DNA of 64,000 bases from DAOUKH01 sp965219875. Its GTDB lineage: Bacteria; Chloroflexota; Dehalococcoidia; SHYB01. The position numbers were made by a program, and so were the translations under genes. The stretch is from assembly GCA_965219875.1 (NCBI GenBank), contig CBDCOW010000001.1:1116001-1180000 (forward strand), given 5' to 3'. Shown piece by piece: positions 17,152-25,815 of this stretch. Every line of letters starts with the position of its first letter. The stretch's first letter is position 1. Below the pieces are notes generated by a model. That model saw only the letters and a program-made list of their open reading frames with translations. It did not search any database and was not told the DNA's origin.

Positions 17152-18054
17152 ATGGCCACAGCGGGCAAAGAGCAGACGCTCTATCGCCACTACATCATCG
17201 AAGAGTACATGCTCGAAGATGAGCCGTTCTATCTTCCGGTCAACGACGAGGTAGACATCTTCGAGGCCGCCTACAAGGCGAAGATACCGGTGTTGCTCAA
17301 GGGCCCGACGGGCTGTGGGAAGACGCGGTTCGTCGAGTACATGTCGTGGAGACTCGGCCGGCCCCCGGCCCGGGGACGGAAGGGCGGGAAGGCCGCCTCG
17401 AAGAACGGCGCCGTGAAGGGGTTGCCTCTCGTCACTATCGCCTGCCACGAAGACCTGACGTCCAGCGACTTGGTGGGGCGCTACCTCTTGGAGGGGCAGG
17501 AGACGAAGTGGATCGACGGGCCGCTGAGCCGCGCGGTGAAGGTGGGCGCCATCTGCTACCTCGACGAGATCGTCGAGGCGCGGAAGGATACGACGGTGCT
17601 CATCCACCCGCTGACCGACCACCGGCGCCTGCTGCCCGTGGAGAAGCGCGGGGAGATCCTGGAAGCCAGCGACCGGTTCCTGCTGGTCATGTCGTACAAC
17701 CCCGGCTACCAGAGCGCGCTCAAAGATCTGAAGCACAGCACCCGACAGCGGTTCATCTCGTTGGAGTTCGACTACTCTCCCAGGGAGATCGAGACGCAGG
17801 TGATCGAGCACGAAGCCGGCGTGGGGCCGGAGGTGGCGATGAATCTCGCCAAGCTGGGCGAGAAGGTCCGTCACCTGAAGGACCACGGTCTCCACGAGGG
17901 CGTGAGCACCCGCTTGCTCATCTACGCGGGGCGGCTGATCGCGGGCGGCATCCCGGCGCGGCGCGCCTGTCAGACGGCGGTGGTGTGGGGACTGACCGAC
18001 GACAGCGAGGTGCAGCGCAGCATCGAAGAAGTGGTCTCGAGCATCTTCCCCTAG
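17152..18054 (+). CDS. MoxR-type AAA+ ATPase, CbbQ/NirQ/NorQ family
   Basis: A 300-residue AAA+ chaperone-like ATPase. Walker A is GPTGCGKT (residues 51-58), Walker B CYLDEIVEARKDTT, sensor 1 lies in VMSYNPGYQSALKDL, and a CbbQ C-terminal domain follows. NorQ/CbbQ ATPases form rings that work with a VWA protein to insert metals or remodel an enzyme (NO reductase, Rubisco). A stretch rich in Lys/Gly after residue 70 (ARGRKGGKAASKNG) looks like a flexible insertion. The partner VWA gene lies 76 bases downstream. No norCB or Rubisco gene is nearby, so the client is unknown. Confidence 0.92.
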   Translation: MATAGKEQTLYRHYIIEEYMLEDEPFYLPVNDEVDIFEAAYKAKIPVLLKGPTGCGKTRFVEYMSWRLGRPPARGRKGGKAASKNGAVKGLPLVTIACHEDLTSSDLVGRYLLEGQETKWIDGPLSRAVKVGAICYLDEIVEARKDTTVLIHPLTDHRRLLPVEKRGEILEASDRFLLVMSYNPGYQSALKDLKHSTRQRFISLEFDYSPREIETQVIEHEAGVGPEVAMNLAKLGEKVRHLKDHGLHEGVSTRLLIYAGRLIAGGIPARRACQTAVVWGLTDDSEVQRSIEEVVSSIFP

Positions 18055-18130
18055 GCCCGGCGGCTCGGCGCCGCTTGGTCATACCCCGCTGTTCCAGTGA
18101 GGTCGAAAGTCCGGCGAGGGAAACGCTTCC

Positions 18131-21100
18131 GTGACGGATAAGGCTTACGACTCCGCCGCGTTCGAATCGCAGTTGCAGCGATTCCCCGTTTCCGTCGTCA
18201 CCGAGTTCCGCGGCGCCGAGGAAGAGGCCCGCAAGCATCTCGGCGCGAACGACTACCGGGCATGGGCGGCGGAAGGCATCTCGCTGGCTCAGCACACTTT
18301 CCGTTCGTGGGAGGCGGCGACCGAGTACTTCAAGTCCACGCCGCGGGTGGTGCAGGCGCTCGACTTCCCCGAAGTGATGGAGTGGGCGCGGTGGGGACGG
18401 GCGCTCTCGTCCGACTCCCCGGTTATCTCGTCGTCCTTCTTCCGCGCCACGCCCGAGGTGATCCCCTACGTCCGGGGCTCCGAGCTGGGCCGCTGGGCCG
18501 GCGTCGGCAAGCGTCTGTACAAGGGAACGTGGAAGTCGAGCTCCCTCGCCTCTACCTACTTCGAGACCAGCCCCCGCCTGCTGGGCGCGCTGACCCTCGA
18601 CGAGCTCGAAGACCTCGTTGAGTTCATCGACAGCTTGGCGCAGAAGTCTTACGACCTCGCGAACGAGTGCCTGGCGCTGGCGAGCGCCGTCTTCCCCAAG
18701 ATCGACGGCGGCGACCGGGTCAGCTTCCTGAACCTGGGCTCGGTGCTGGTGAAAGGGAACTGGCGCGACGTCAAACCGTATTTCGAGAACGGCCCGAAGA
18801 TCATCGAGCGCGTCGAACCCCGGCAGCGGGGCCGCTTCCTCCAATTGGCCCAGCATCTCTCGCGGCAAGGGACGGGCAACACCATCACGTTCCTGGTCGA
18901 GGCGTCCACGGCCTTGGGCGAGGTGGACGCCGAATTGCACGGCCCGTTGCTCGACATGGCCGACCGCCTCGCGGGCCACTCCGCCGCCGCAGTCGGCGAG
19001 TTCGTCAAGAACGTGCCTCTGGTCATGGACCGTCTGCGGGGCGAGCGCCTCGAAGGCTGGTTCGAGGAGGGGTTGCGCGTCCTCGGCGAAAACGAGGACG
19101 GGGGCCTCGCCTTCTTCCGCCTCGAATCGGGCCGCGCGGAGCGGGCCATCGAGGAGCTTTCGTCGGGGCTCGATCTCTCGCGGGTGAACGAAGTCCTGAC
19201 CATGTACTGCCGCGCGCTCGCGGGCCAGCGGGTCGAGTTGCGGCCCACCGACGAGCTTCAGGACAAGGGCATCGGCTGGACGTCGTCGGACTATGCGACG
19301 ACCGAAGGCAACAACATCTTCCTCCCCGCCTTCGTGGAGCGCTACGGCACGAAGGACGAGAACTTCGCGTGGTTCAAGGTCATTGCCACGCACCAGGTGG
19401 GCCACCTAGAATTTGGGAGCTTCCGCTTCCGGTTCGACAAGCCCTCAACGGTCTTCGCCGCCAAGGAGCAGCGGGCCGTCCTGGGTAAGCGCGACGGCGA
19501 CAGCGCCGCGCGCATCGACCTGGAACGCTTCTTCGATCTCTTCGGCGACCGGCGGCTCGCCTCCGATGTCTTCATGCTCGTCGAGGACGGGCGCATCGAT
19601 CATCGCGTGAAGTACGAGTACGCCGGAATCAGTGAGAGCTACCGCCGCGTCCAGCGTGAATCGCTGCATTCGCGCCCGGAACCGGACACGCTGCCGTTGC
19701 GCGAGGCGGCGATGGAAGTGCTGGTGCGACTGAGCCTCGAAGAGAAGGGCACAGTCAAGACGCCCGCCGAGATATCGGAGCACTTGGACGCGCTGGCGGT
19801 GCTGGTGCGGACGATGCAGAACGAGGAGAGGACGGTCGAGGACACCGCGGAGGCGACGATCCGGATCTACGACCTGCTGAGCACCGTGCCCAATGTCGAG
19901 GCCGAGCCCGACAGCGGCGAAGAGCGCAGCATGGACGAGATGGGTGAGGACGCCGGCGAGGGCGACCTCGACCAGATGCTGCAAGACCTCATGGAGGGGG
20001 GCTCGGGCGAGGGGAGCCCCGACGGCGAAGAGCAGGAGTACAAGAGCCCCCAGATGGTGGAGTTCCGCGGGGAGTTCAAGCCCGAGCTGGTGCAGGCGCT
20101 GGAGAATCTGAAGAACGAGCGCTCGAAGGCCCAGAACCCGATGGAGATCACGGGGCTCTCGGAGGAAGAACTCCGGCAACTCTTGGAGAAGTCGGCGGAG
20201 ATCGAAATGACCGAGGCGCAGGAGGGCGATCTGCCGCAGTCGTCGGGCCAGTTCGTCGACAACCTAATCAACGAGGCGGCGCGCCAGCAGCAGGCGAAGG
20301 CAAAACAGGGGACGCAGTTCCAACACAGCGAGGACGACAACGCGCCGCTCGCGGGCGAGGCGGAGACGTTCCTCTACGACGAGTGGGACTTCCGGGCGGG
20401 CGACTACAAGCCGCGCTGGTGCGCGGTGCGCGAGAAGCGCATGGAAGAGGGCACCGTCGATTTCTTCGAGCGGACGCTCCGGACGCACTACGGCCTGGTC
20501 TCCCGCATCAAGAAGCAGTTCGAGGCGCTTGCCCCGGAGCAGTTCCGGCGCGTCAAGCACTTGCCCGACGGCGAGGAGTACGACTTCGACCTCGTCGTCG
20601 AGTCGATGATCCAGGCGCGGGCGGGCGATACGCCGTCGGACAAGATTTACTGGCGGCGCAACAAGACCGAGCGCGACGTGGCGGTGAGCTTCCTGCTCGA
20701 CATGAGCGCCTCGACCGCCGAGGCGGTGGACGAGACGCGCCGCCAGTTCGATTCATGGGACTTCCCCGACGACCCGCGGGACTACATGACGTGGCTCCGC
20801 ACGCGCCGCGAGGAGATGAGCCGCCGCACCTACAAGCGCATCATCGACATCGAGAAAGAGAGCACGGTGCTGCTGATCAAGGCGCTGGAGGCCATCGGCG
20901 ACCAGTACGGGATCTACGGCTTTTCCGGCTACGGCCGTGAAAACGTCGAGTTCTACGTGGTCAAGGACATCGACGAGACGTTCGGGGAGAACGTGAAGCG
21001 CCGCCTCGACAAGATCACGCCGATGCATGCCACGCGCATGGGCCCCGCCATCCGGCACGCGGTGGCGAAGCTCGACGAGCACGAGGCCCGCACCAAGGTC

Positions 21101-21364
21101 ATCTTCCTCCTCAGCGACGGGCGGCCTCAGGACCGGGGCTACAGTCGGGAGGGCGTCGAGAAGGAGTACGCGGTGCACGACACGCGCATGGCGCTCCTCG
21201 AAGCGCGGCGACTGGGGATCACTCCGTTCTGCCTCACGGTCGACCGCGCCGGCCACGACTATCTGAAGACGATGATGGGCGGCGACATGGGCTACGAGGT
21301 CGTCGCCGACATCCACACGCTCCCGGAGCGGCTGCCGCAGCTGTACCGACGGCTGACGGTCTAG
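18131..21364 (+). CDS. Very large VWA-domain protein, NorD/CbbO-like partner of the MoxR ATPase
   Basis: 1077 residues, long for the NorD/CbbO family. The N-terminal ~330 residues look like repeated helical units (recurrent F-R/E-x-T/S-P-x-V/I patterns such as YFKSTPRVVQAL, FFRATPEVIPYV, YFETSPRLLGAL). A middle domain has ATHQVGHLEFGSF (His421, His425) and VEDGRIDHRVKYEYAG, as in NorD. An acidic linker (about 595-660) precedes the C-terminal VWA domain with the MIDAS motif LDMSAS (Asp857). It starts at GTG 18131. The pair probably acts as a metal-insertion or remodelling machine, with the VWA protein recruiting the client. It resembles NorD but the client is not encoded here. Confidence 0.9.
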   Translation: MTDKAYDSAAFESQLQRFPVSVVTEFRGAEEEARKHLGANDYRAWAAEGISLAQHTFRSWEAATEYFKSTPRVVQALDFPEVMEWARWGRALSSDSPVISSSFFRATPEVIPYVRGSELGRWAGVGKRLYKGTWKSSSLASTYFETSPRLLGALTLDELEDLVEFIDSLAQKSYDLANECLALASAVFPKIDGGDRVSFLNLGSVLVKGNWRDVKPYFENGPKIIERVEPRQRGRFLQLAQHLSRQGTGNTITFLVEASTALGEVDAELHGPLLDMADRLAGHSAAAVGEFVKNVPLVMDRLRGERLEGWFEEGLRVLGENEDGGLAFFRLESGRAERAIEELSSGLDLSRVNEVLTMYCRALAGQRVELRPTDELQDKGIGWTSSDYATTEGNNIFLPAFVERYGTKDENFAWFKVIATHQVGHLEFGSFRFRFDKPSTVFAAKEQRAVLGKRDGDSAARIDLERFFDLFGDRRLASDVFMLVEDGRIDHRVKYEYAGISESYRRVQRESLHSRPEPDTLPLREAAMEVLVRLSLEEKGTVKTPAEISEHLDALAVLVRTMQNEERTVEDTAEATIRIYDLLSTVPNVEAEPDSGEERSMDEMGEDAGEGDLDQMLQDLMEGGSGEGSPDGEEQEYKSPQMVEFRGEFKPELVQALENLKNERSKAQNPMEITGLSEEELRQLLEKSAEIEMTEAQEGDLPQSSGQFVDNLINEAARQQQAKAKQGTQFQHSEDDNAPLAGEAETFLYDEWDFRAGDYKPRWCAVREKRMEEGTVDFFERTLRTHYGLVSRIKKQFEALAPEQFRRVKHLPDGEEYDFDLVVESMIQARAGDTPSDKIYWRRNKTERDVAVSFLLDMSASTAEAVDETRRQFDSWDFPDDPRDYMTWLRTRREEMSRRTYKRIIDIEKESTVLLIKALEAIGDQYGIYGFSGYGRENVEFYVVKDIDETFGENVKRRLDKITPMHATRMGPAIRHAVAKLDEHEARTKVIFLLSDGRPQDRGYSREGVEKEYAVHDTRMALLEARRLGITPFCLTVDRAGHDYLKTMMGGDMGYEVVADIHTLPERLPQLYRRLTV

Positions 21365-21401
21365 GGGGCGACCCGCCGCTGCGGAGCGCGGGTGGCGAGC
21401 C

Positions 21402-22622
21402 TTAACCCAAGGTTTCGTTCACGAGCGATAGGCCGGCTTGGAGCCGGTCGCGCCAGTCCTCGCGGGGGTGCCGGATCGCGTTGGTGCATACCCTGTACAG
21501 GCAGACGGCTTCGCGAAGCGCCAGGTCCCGCTGATTCCACCCGAAACGCTCAAGGGCGGCGCTCTGGAAGATCCCGTGGAACGCGGCCACCGCATCGACT
21601 TCCTTCTCCCGCCCAAACTTTGCGCCCCAGCGCAGGTGTGCCAGGAAGTTGCCCACGTCGAGCAGAGGATCGCCCGGGCCTGCTTCCTCGAAGTCAACGA
21701 GCGCAATCCTGCCGTCGGGCAGCACGAGCATTTGGTCATCGTAGAAGTCGTTGTGGGCTATGTGGGATGGGCGCCACGACTCTACAAAGGGGTCCAACGC
21801 CTGGATTGCGGCACCCAGTTCCGGAAGCCCAGATTCACCCTCCGGCAGGGCTCTTGTGAAGGACCGCTTCGCCCGGCGATAGGCTCCTGCCAGATTGAAC
21901 GGCCGGATGTCGCTGGACTCCACCGGCACGTTCCATAGCCGTTCAAGTCCGTCTAGGAGAATCTCAGGAGGCGGCTGATCACCGCGGCGTATTTGGCCGC
22001 GAAGGTTCTTGCCGGGGATTTCCGACAGCCATAGTACGCCGCCCTCGGGCCAGTGCCCGGCAACGCGGGGGAGTGTGAATCCGGAGTGCTGGGCAAGCCG
22101 GCCGGCCTCCAACAAGGGACCCATCACCTTGGGCCGCATGACGCGAACATAGAAGCTGAACTTTCCGAGCCTATGACGTAGGACGGCCCGATTTCCGGGC
22201 CGGTACCGGACCATGTCCACGCGCAAGCGCCGCGCGGGGAAAGACAGGACGTACTTGTTCAGCAGCCTGGCGGCGCCTTCGACCGACGCAGCTTCACTCA
22301 GGCTGGGTAGGTGAGGGTCCTCGGGGTAGCGATAGAGCTTCGCATCCTCGCCGCGGGCGACCTCGAAGGCGAATTCTTCCGGCGGGACGTAGTCGTCGTC
22401 CGGCCATTCCGCCACGTAGCTGACGACCGCGCGCCTGCCTGGATTGTGGCTGAGCTGGCGAATTCGGATTTGCTGCGGGCTGAGCGCCGGTTCGCCGAAC
22501 TGGGAGCAGTAGGTCCGCCAGACCCATTCGCCGTCGAAGAGCCTGGAGAGCCCGGCTAGGCTGCGGTCTTCAAAGCTGACCTGCGGATAGAGCGGGACGG
22601 ACGTAAGCGTCACGGACTTCAA
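21402..22622 (-). CDS. Aminoglycoside phosphotransferase (APH)-fold kinase-like protein
   Basis: 406 residues with the APH/choline-kinase fold. The catalytic loop is HNDFYDDQMLV (His-x-Asp with downstream Asn/Asp metal site) and the DFG-like segment is ALVDFEEAGPGDPLLDVGNFLAHL with the metal-binding aspartate (quoted in part: LVDFEEAGPGDPLLDVGNF). The N-terminal lobe is divergent with VVSYVAEWPDDDY. Substrates in this family range from aminoglycosides to choline, homoserine and trehalose-type sugars, so antibiotic resistance is not implied. It converges on the VWA gene and ends 37 bases from it; it is probably co-transcribed before the lipoprotein stop region at 22626 (3-base gap). Confidence 0.82.
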   Translation of the reverse strand: MKSVTLTSVPLYPQVSFEDRSLAGLSRLFDGEWVWRTYCSQFGEPALSPQQIRIRQLSHNPGRRAVVSYVAEWPDDDYVPPEEFAFEVARGEDAKLYRYPEDPHLPSLSEAASVEGAARLLNKYVLSFPARRLRVDMVRYRPGNRAVLRHRLGKFSFYVRVMRPKVMGPLLEAGRLAQHSGFTLPRVAGHWPEGGVLWLSEIPGKNLRGQIRRGDQPPPEILLDGLERLWNVPVESSDIRPFNLAGAYRRAKRSFTRALPEGESGLPELGAAIQALDPFVESWRPSHIAHNDFYDDQMLVLPDGRIALVDFEEAGPGDPLLDVGNFLAHLRWGAKFGREKEVDAVAAFHGIFQSAALERFGWNQRDLALREAVCLYRVCTNAIRHPREDWRDRLQAGLSLVNETLG

Positions 22623-22625
22623 GTC

Positions 22626-23078
22626 CTAGCTATCGTCGTTGTCGGTACCGTCGTTGTCGGTGGGAGTGGGAGTGTCGACGCCGTCGGAGTCGGTGCCGTC
22701 GTTGTCAGTGGGAGTGGGAGTGTCGACGCCGTCGGAGTCAGTACCGTCGTTGTCAGTGGGAGTGGGAGTGTCGACGCCGTCGGAGTCAGTACCGTCGTTG
22801 TCGGTGGGGGTCGGGGTGTCGACGCCGTCGGAGTCGGTACCGTCGTTGTCAGTGGGAGTGGGAGTGTCGACGCCGTCGGAGTCAGTGCCGTCGTTGTCGG
22901 TGGGGGTCGGGGTGTCAACGCCGTCAACCTCGGGATCTTCGTCCTCCGCCCGGATTGGCGATTCCCGCGAGGTTAAAGCAGCATCGCTGCCGCTCATGTC
23001 GCAGGCTGGAGCCGCAAACAGTGCCAACGCCAGCACCAGCGAGAGGTAGATTGATCCAAGCGAGAATAGCTTCTTCAT
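22626..23078 (-). CDS. Small repeat lipoprotein/secreted protein with DGVDTPTPTDNDGT repeats
   Basis: 150 residues. A signal peptide (about residues 1-26) ends LALFAAPAC, which looks like a lipobox, then a short spacer precedes six copies of DGVDTPTPTDNDGT at a 16-residue period, ending TDNDDS. The acidic DNDGTDSDGVD units resemble thrombospondin-type-3 calcium loops, so calcium binding at the cell surface is possible; no enzymatic domain is present. No sorting signal is seen at the C-terminus. It lies 3 bases upstream of the APH-fold gene on the same strand. Function unknown. Confidence 0.75.
   Translation of the reverse strand: MKKLFSLGSIYLSLVLALALFAAPACDMSGSDAALTSRESPIRAEDEDPEVDGVDTPTPTDNDGTDSDGVDTPTPTDNDGTDSDGVDTPTPTDNDGTDSDGVDTPTPTDNDGTDSDGVDTPTPTDNDGTDSDGVDTPTPTDNDGTDNDDS
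22640..22930. repeat. 48-base tandem repeat, six copies, inside lipoprotein gene
   Basis: Unit of 48 bases (16 codons) repeated six times with only synonymous or single-base differences between copies, for example GTGGGAGTGGGAGTGTCGACG against GTGGGGGTCGGGGTGTCGACG (each shown for 21 bases or fewer). Copy number is likely to vary between strains. Confidence 0.85.
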
Positions 23079-23255
23079 CCCTCGAAGCCCGCCGTCAGAT
23101 GTTTGCGATAGGAAGATCTCGGCGCCGCTACTGCAAATCTAGTACGTTGCCTTCCCTTAAGCAAGCGCAAACGGCGAATCTCGGCGCGCGAAGGACTCCG
23201 CAATTGGAGGCCGGGCGTTTACGCCGCGTTGACACGCCGGCGCGGCCGATCAGGG

Positions 23256-23296
23256 CCCACGCTGGAAGCGCCACCCTTCCAGCGTGGGTCTTCTTT
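23256..23296. terminator. Strong hairpin with T-rich tail downstream of alpha/beta hydrolase gene
   Basis: CCCACGCTGGAAG pairs with CTTCCAGCGTGGG across a 7-base loop, a perfect 13-base stem. A TCTTCTTT tail follows on the plus strand. It lies just past the minus-strand hydrolase stop (23305), so it most likely ends that transcript, and the tail would let it stop plus-strand transcription too. Confidence 0.75.
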
Positions 23297-23304
23297 GGGG
23301 GAGG

Positions 23305-24117
23305 CTAGCCTCCGAGGAAGTCGAGGACGAGGCGGTTGAATGCCTCGGGTGCCTCGGCGTTGACCATGTGGCCGACGTCGGGGATGACGGCTTTGCGGGC
23401 GTTGGGGGCGCGGCGCTCGACCATGCCGGCGAGGGTGTGGAAGAGCTCGACGTCGCGCTCCCCGACGACGGCTAGGGTGGGGGCGGCGATCTCGTCGAGG
23501 CGCTCATGGGCCGGGGGGTCGGGGTCGGTCTGGGGATCGTCGTTGACGAAGTGCCAGCCGGAGTAGTCGTCCAACATGCGGTGGACCATGGCGAGAGCGT
23601 CGGGGTTGGTCTGCGCCGCGGTGAAGATGCCCGACTGGGCGTAGAGGCGTTTCGCGGCGTCGATGCCTTGCTCCCGGGCCACGTTCAACAACTGCTGGTA
23701 GCCCTCGTTCGGGCCCGAGTCCTGCACCTTGTGCGCTTGGGCGGGGCCCGGCGATGCGCCGGCGAGGACGAGCTTGCGCAGGAGGCGCGGGTAGGTGATG
23801 GCGAAGTTGAGCGCGATCGAGCCGCCCCGCGAAAGGCCGACGACGTGGGCAGGCGCAAGGTCCAGATGCTCGATCATGGCGGCGAGGTCGTGGTAGTGGC
23901 CGTAGGGGTCGTCGCCGGGGAGCGAGGAGCGGCCGAAGCCGCGGGCGTCGTAGCGGAGGGTTCGGAAGCGGCGGGAGAACTCGGGGATCTGCGGCTCCCA
24001 CATGCTGAGGTCGAAGGGGAAGCCGTGGACGAAGACGACGGGCTCGCCCTCTCCCGCGAGCTCGTAGTGGATGCGGGCGCCGTAGACGCTGAGGTAGCCG
24101 GGCGCGCTTTGGGCCAT
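23305..24117 (-). CDS. Alpha/beta hydrolase
   Basis: 270 residues with a complete hydrolase-fold triad: oxyanion region VHGFPFDLSMW, nucleophile elbow GLSRGG (Ser), acid in VVGERDVELF and histidine in PDVGHMVNAEAP. The overall layout is like 3-oxoadipate enol-lactonase or haloperoxidase-type esterases, but these cannot be separated by eye. It lies 14 bases downstream of cinA on the same strand, so the two are probably co-transcribed, and it ends at a strong hairpin. Confidence 0.88.
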   Translation of the reverse strand: MAQSAPGYLSVYGARIHYELAGEGEPVVFVHGFPFDLSMWEPQIPEFSRRFRTLRYDARGFGRSSLPGDDPYGHYHDLAAMIEHLDLAPAHVVGLSRGGSIALNFAITYPRLLRKLVLAGASPGPAQAHKVQDSGPNEGYQQLLNVAREQGIDAAKRLYAQSGIFTAAQTNPDALAMVHRMLDDYSGWHFVNDDPQTDPDPPAHERLDEIAAPTLAVVGERDVELFHTLAGMVERRAPNARKAVIPDVGHMVNAEAPEAFNRLVLDFLGG

Positions 24118-24131
24118 GGTCGCAGCCTTCT

Positions 24132-25382
24132 TCAGCGGCGGTACTGGGGCGCTTCTTTGCCGAGGATGAGCATGCGGGTGTAGAAGAGTGCGTTGGTGAC
24201 GACGCGGCGCTTGATGTCGCCGCGGCGGCCGGGGTACTGGCCATAGTGCGTGGCGTGCTTCTCGGCGTTGGCGATGGCCATGTAGACCGTCCCCACGGGC
24301 CGGCCCTCCTGCTCGGTGGGCCCGGCGACGCCGGTCACGCCGATGCCAACGTCGGCGCCGAGCTCGCGCCGCGCCGCTTGCGCCATCTCGATTGCTGTTT
24401 CCTCGCTCACCGCCCCGTGCCGTTCGATCGTGTCGCGGGGCACGCCGTACTTGATCTTCAACTCGGTCTGATAGGCGACGATACCGCCGCGGTAGTAGCG
24501 CGAGCTTCCCGGCACGTTGGTGATGGTGTCGCCGAGGAGTCCGCCGGTGAGGGACTCCATGGTGGCGAGGGTGAGGCCGCGCTCGGTGAGGAGCTTCCCC
24601 ACGTGCTCTTCCATCGTTTCGTCGTCAACGCCCCAGACGTGCTCGCCGAAGCGGTCGCGGAGCGCGGCCTCGACCGGTCCGATCAGGGCGTCGGCCTCCG
24701 CTTCGGTCATGGCTTTGGCAGCGAGGCGCACGTGGATGCCGTCGGGGCGTGCGTAGACGCCGATGCTGGGGTTGGCGGCCTTGAGCAGGTCGCCGCACAT
24801 CTCGTCGACGCCGCCCTCGGAGATGCCGGTGATCTTGAGGGTGCGCGAGGTGAGCAGGCCGCCGCCCACCATGTCGCGCAGGCGGGGGCGTACCTGGTTC
24901 TCCCACATGTGGCGCAGCTCGCGCGGCGGGCCGGGCATCGAGACGAGTATCTTGCCGTCCTTCCGCGTCCACCAGCCGGGAGCGGTGCCCATGGGGTTGG
25001 GGACCGCCGAGGCGGAGGGGATGAGCATGGCCTGCTTGATGTTGTTCTCCGGCATGTTGATGCCCCGGTTGCCGAAGAAGCCGCGGACCTGCGCCTCGAG
25101 CTCGGGATCGACGTAAAGATCTTCGCCGAGGAGCCGGGCGACGGCGGCGCGGGTGAGGTCGTCGTCGGTGGGGCCGAGGCCGCCGGTCATGAGGACGAGG
25201 TCGGAGCGCTCCATGCTCCGCCGGAGGCTATCGAGCAGGCGGTCCATATTGTCGCCGATGGACTGGATGTGATAGACGTCGATGCCGAGCTTGGGCAGCT
25301 CGCCGGCCAGGTAGGGCGAGTTGAGGTCGACGATCTCGCCGAGCAGCAGCTCGGTCCCGATGGAGATGATTTCGGCTTTCAT
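24132..25382 (-). CDS. cinA: CinA family: nicotinamide-nucleotide amidohydrolase
   Basis: 416 residues, two domains. The N-terminal molybdopterin-binding-like COG1058 domain (residues ~1-170) has GTELLLGEIVDLNS and TGGLGPTDDDLTR; this half hydrolyses ADP-ribose in studied CinA proteins. The C-terminal NMN deamidase domain (~255-410) has the ESLTGGLLGDTITNVPGSS and GVTGVAGPTEQEGRPVGTVY signatures. It recycles NMN made by DNA ligase and other NAD users. The start at 25382 gives MKAEIISIGTELLLG, the normal family N-terminus. Confidence 0.95.
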   Translation of the reverse strand: MKAEIISIGTELLLGEIVDLNSPYLAGELPKLGIDVYHIQSIGDNMDRLLDSLRRSMERSDLVLMTGGLGPTDDDLTRAAVARLLGEDLYVDPELEAQVRGFFGNRGINMPENNIKQAMLIPSASAVPNPMGTAPGWWTRKDGKILVSMPGPPRELRHMWENQVRPRLRDMVGGGLLTSRTLKITGISEGGVDEMCGDLLKAANPSIGVYARPDGIHVRLAAKAMTEAEADALIGPVEAALRDRFGEHVWGVDDETMEEHVGKLLTERGLTLATMESLTGGLLGDTITNVPGSSRYYRGGIVAYQTELKIKYGVPRDTIERHGAVSEETAIEMAQAARRELGADVGIGVTGVAGPTEQEGRPVGTVYMAIANAEKHATHYGQYPGRRGDIKRRVVTNALFYTRMLILGKEAPQYRR

Positions 25383-25484
25383 GGAGGGCGCCCGCGGGCG
25401 GAGGCAGGGCGCGGCGATGGTAGCACACCGCGATCCGGCGACGCTGGAGGGGGCGTCGGGAGGGGCGCCCCGGGGGCGCCGACG

Positions 25485-25810
25485 CGCCTAGCGGCGCGTG
25501 CCCTCTCTCAGTCTCTCCCAGAGGGAGAGAGGTTTAAGGTGGTCTCTCCCAGAGGAGACCTTTGCGTAACCGGGGCTGACTGGCGCGAGGGTGGAGGGCT
25601 TCGATGGCCCGTTGGTGGTTGAAAGGGTGCCCCTCATCTCAGTCTTCTCCCGTGGGGAGAAGAGGCAAGACCTCCCGCCCCCACCCATGCTTGCCCGCGG
25701 CGGTTGTGCAAAGGTCTTCAGAGGGAGAAGTTTGAGGTGGTTTCTCCCAGAGGGAGAGATTTATGGTGGTCTCTCCAGAGGAGAGAGGAAGAGGCGGCAC
25801 GCAGGGGGGA
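25485..25810. repeat. REP-like repeat cluster upstream of cinA
   Basis: Roughly 430 bases lie between the CDP-alcohol phosphotransferase stop and the cinA start. Most is filled with hairpin elements of the types TCTCTCCCAGAGGGAGAGAGG, TCTCCCAGAGGAGACC and CTTCTCCCGTGGGGAGAAGAGG. No gene is seen. The cinA promoter should lie in the first ~100 bases upstream of 25382. Confidence 0.75.
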
Positions 25811-25815
25811 GAGGC

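Noticed and set aside
21402..22622. Antibiotic resistance gene (aminoglycoside phosphotransferase)
   Set aside because: Only the general APH fold is visible; this family contains many metabolic kinases, so resistance is not supported.
22640..22930. 48-base repeats suggesting a CRISPR or VNTR locus
   Set aside because: They are in-frame coding repeats of a signal-peptide-bearing protein; no spacers.
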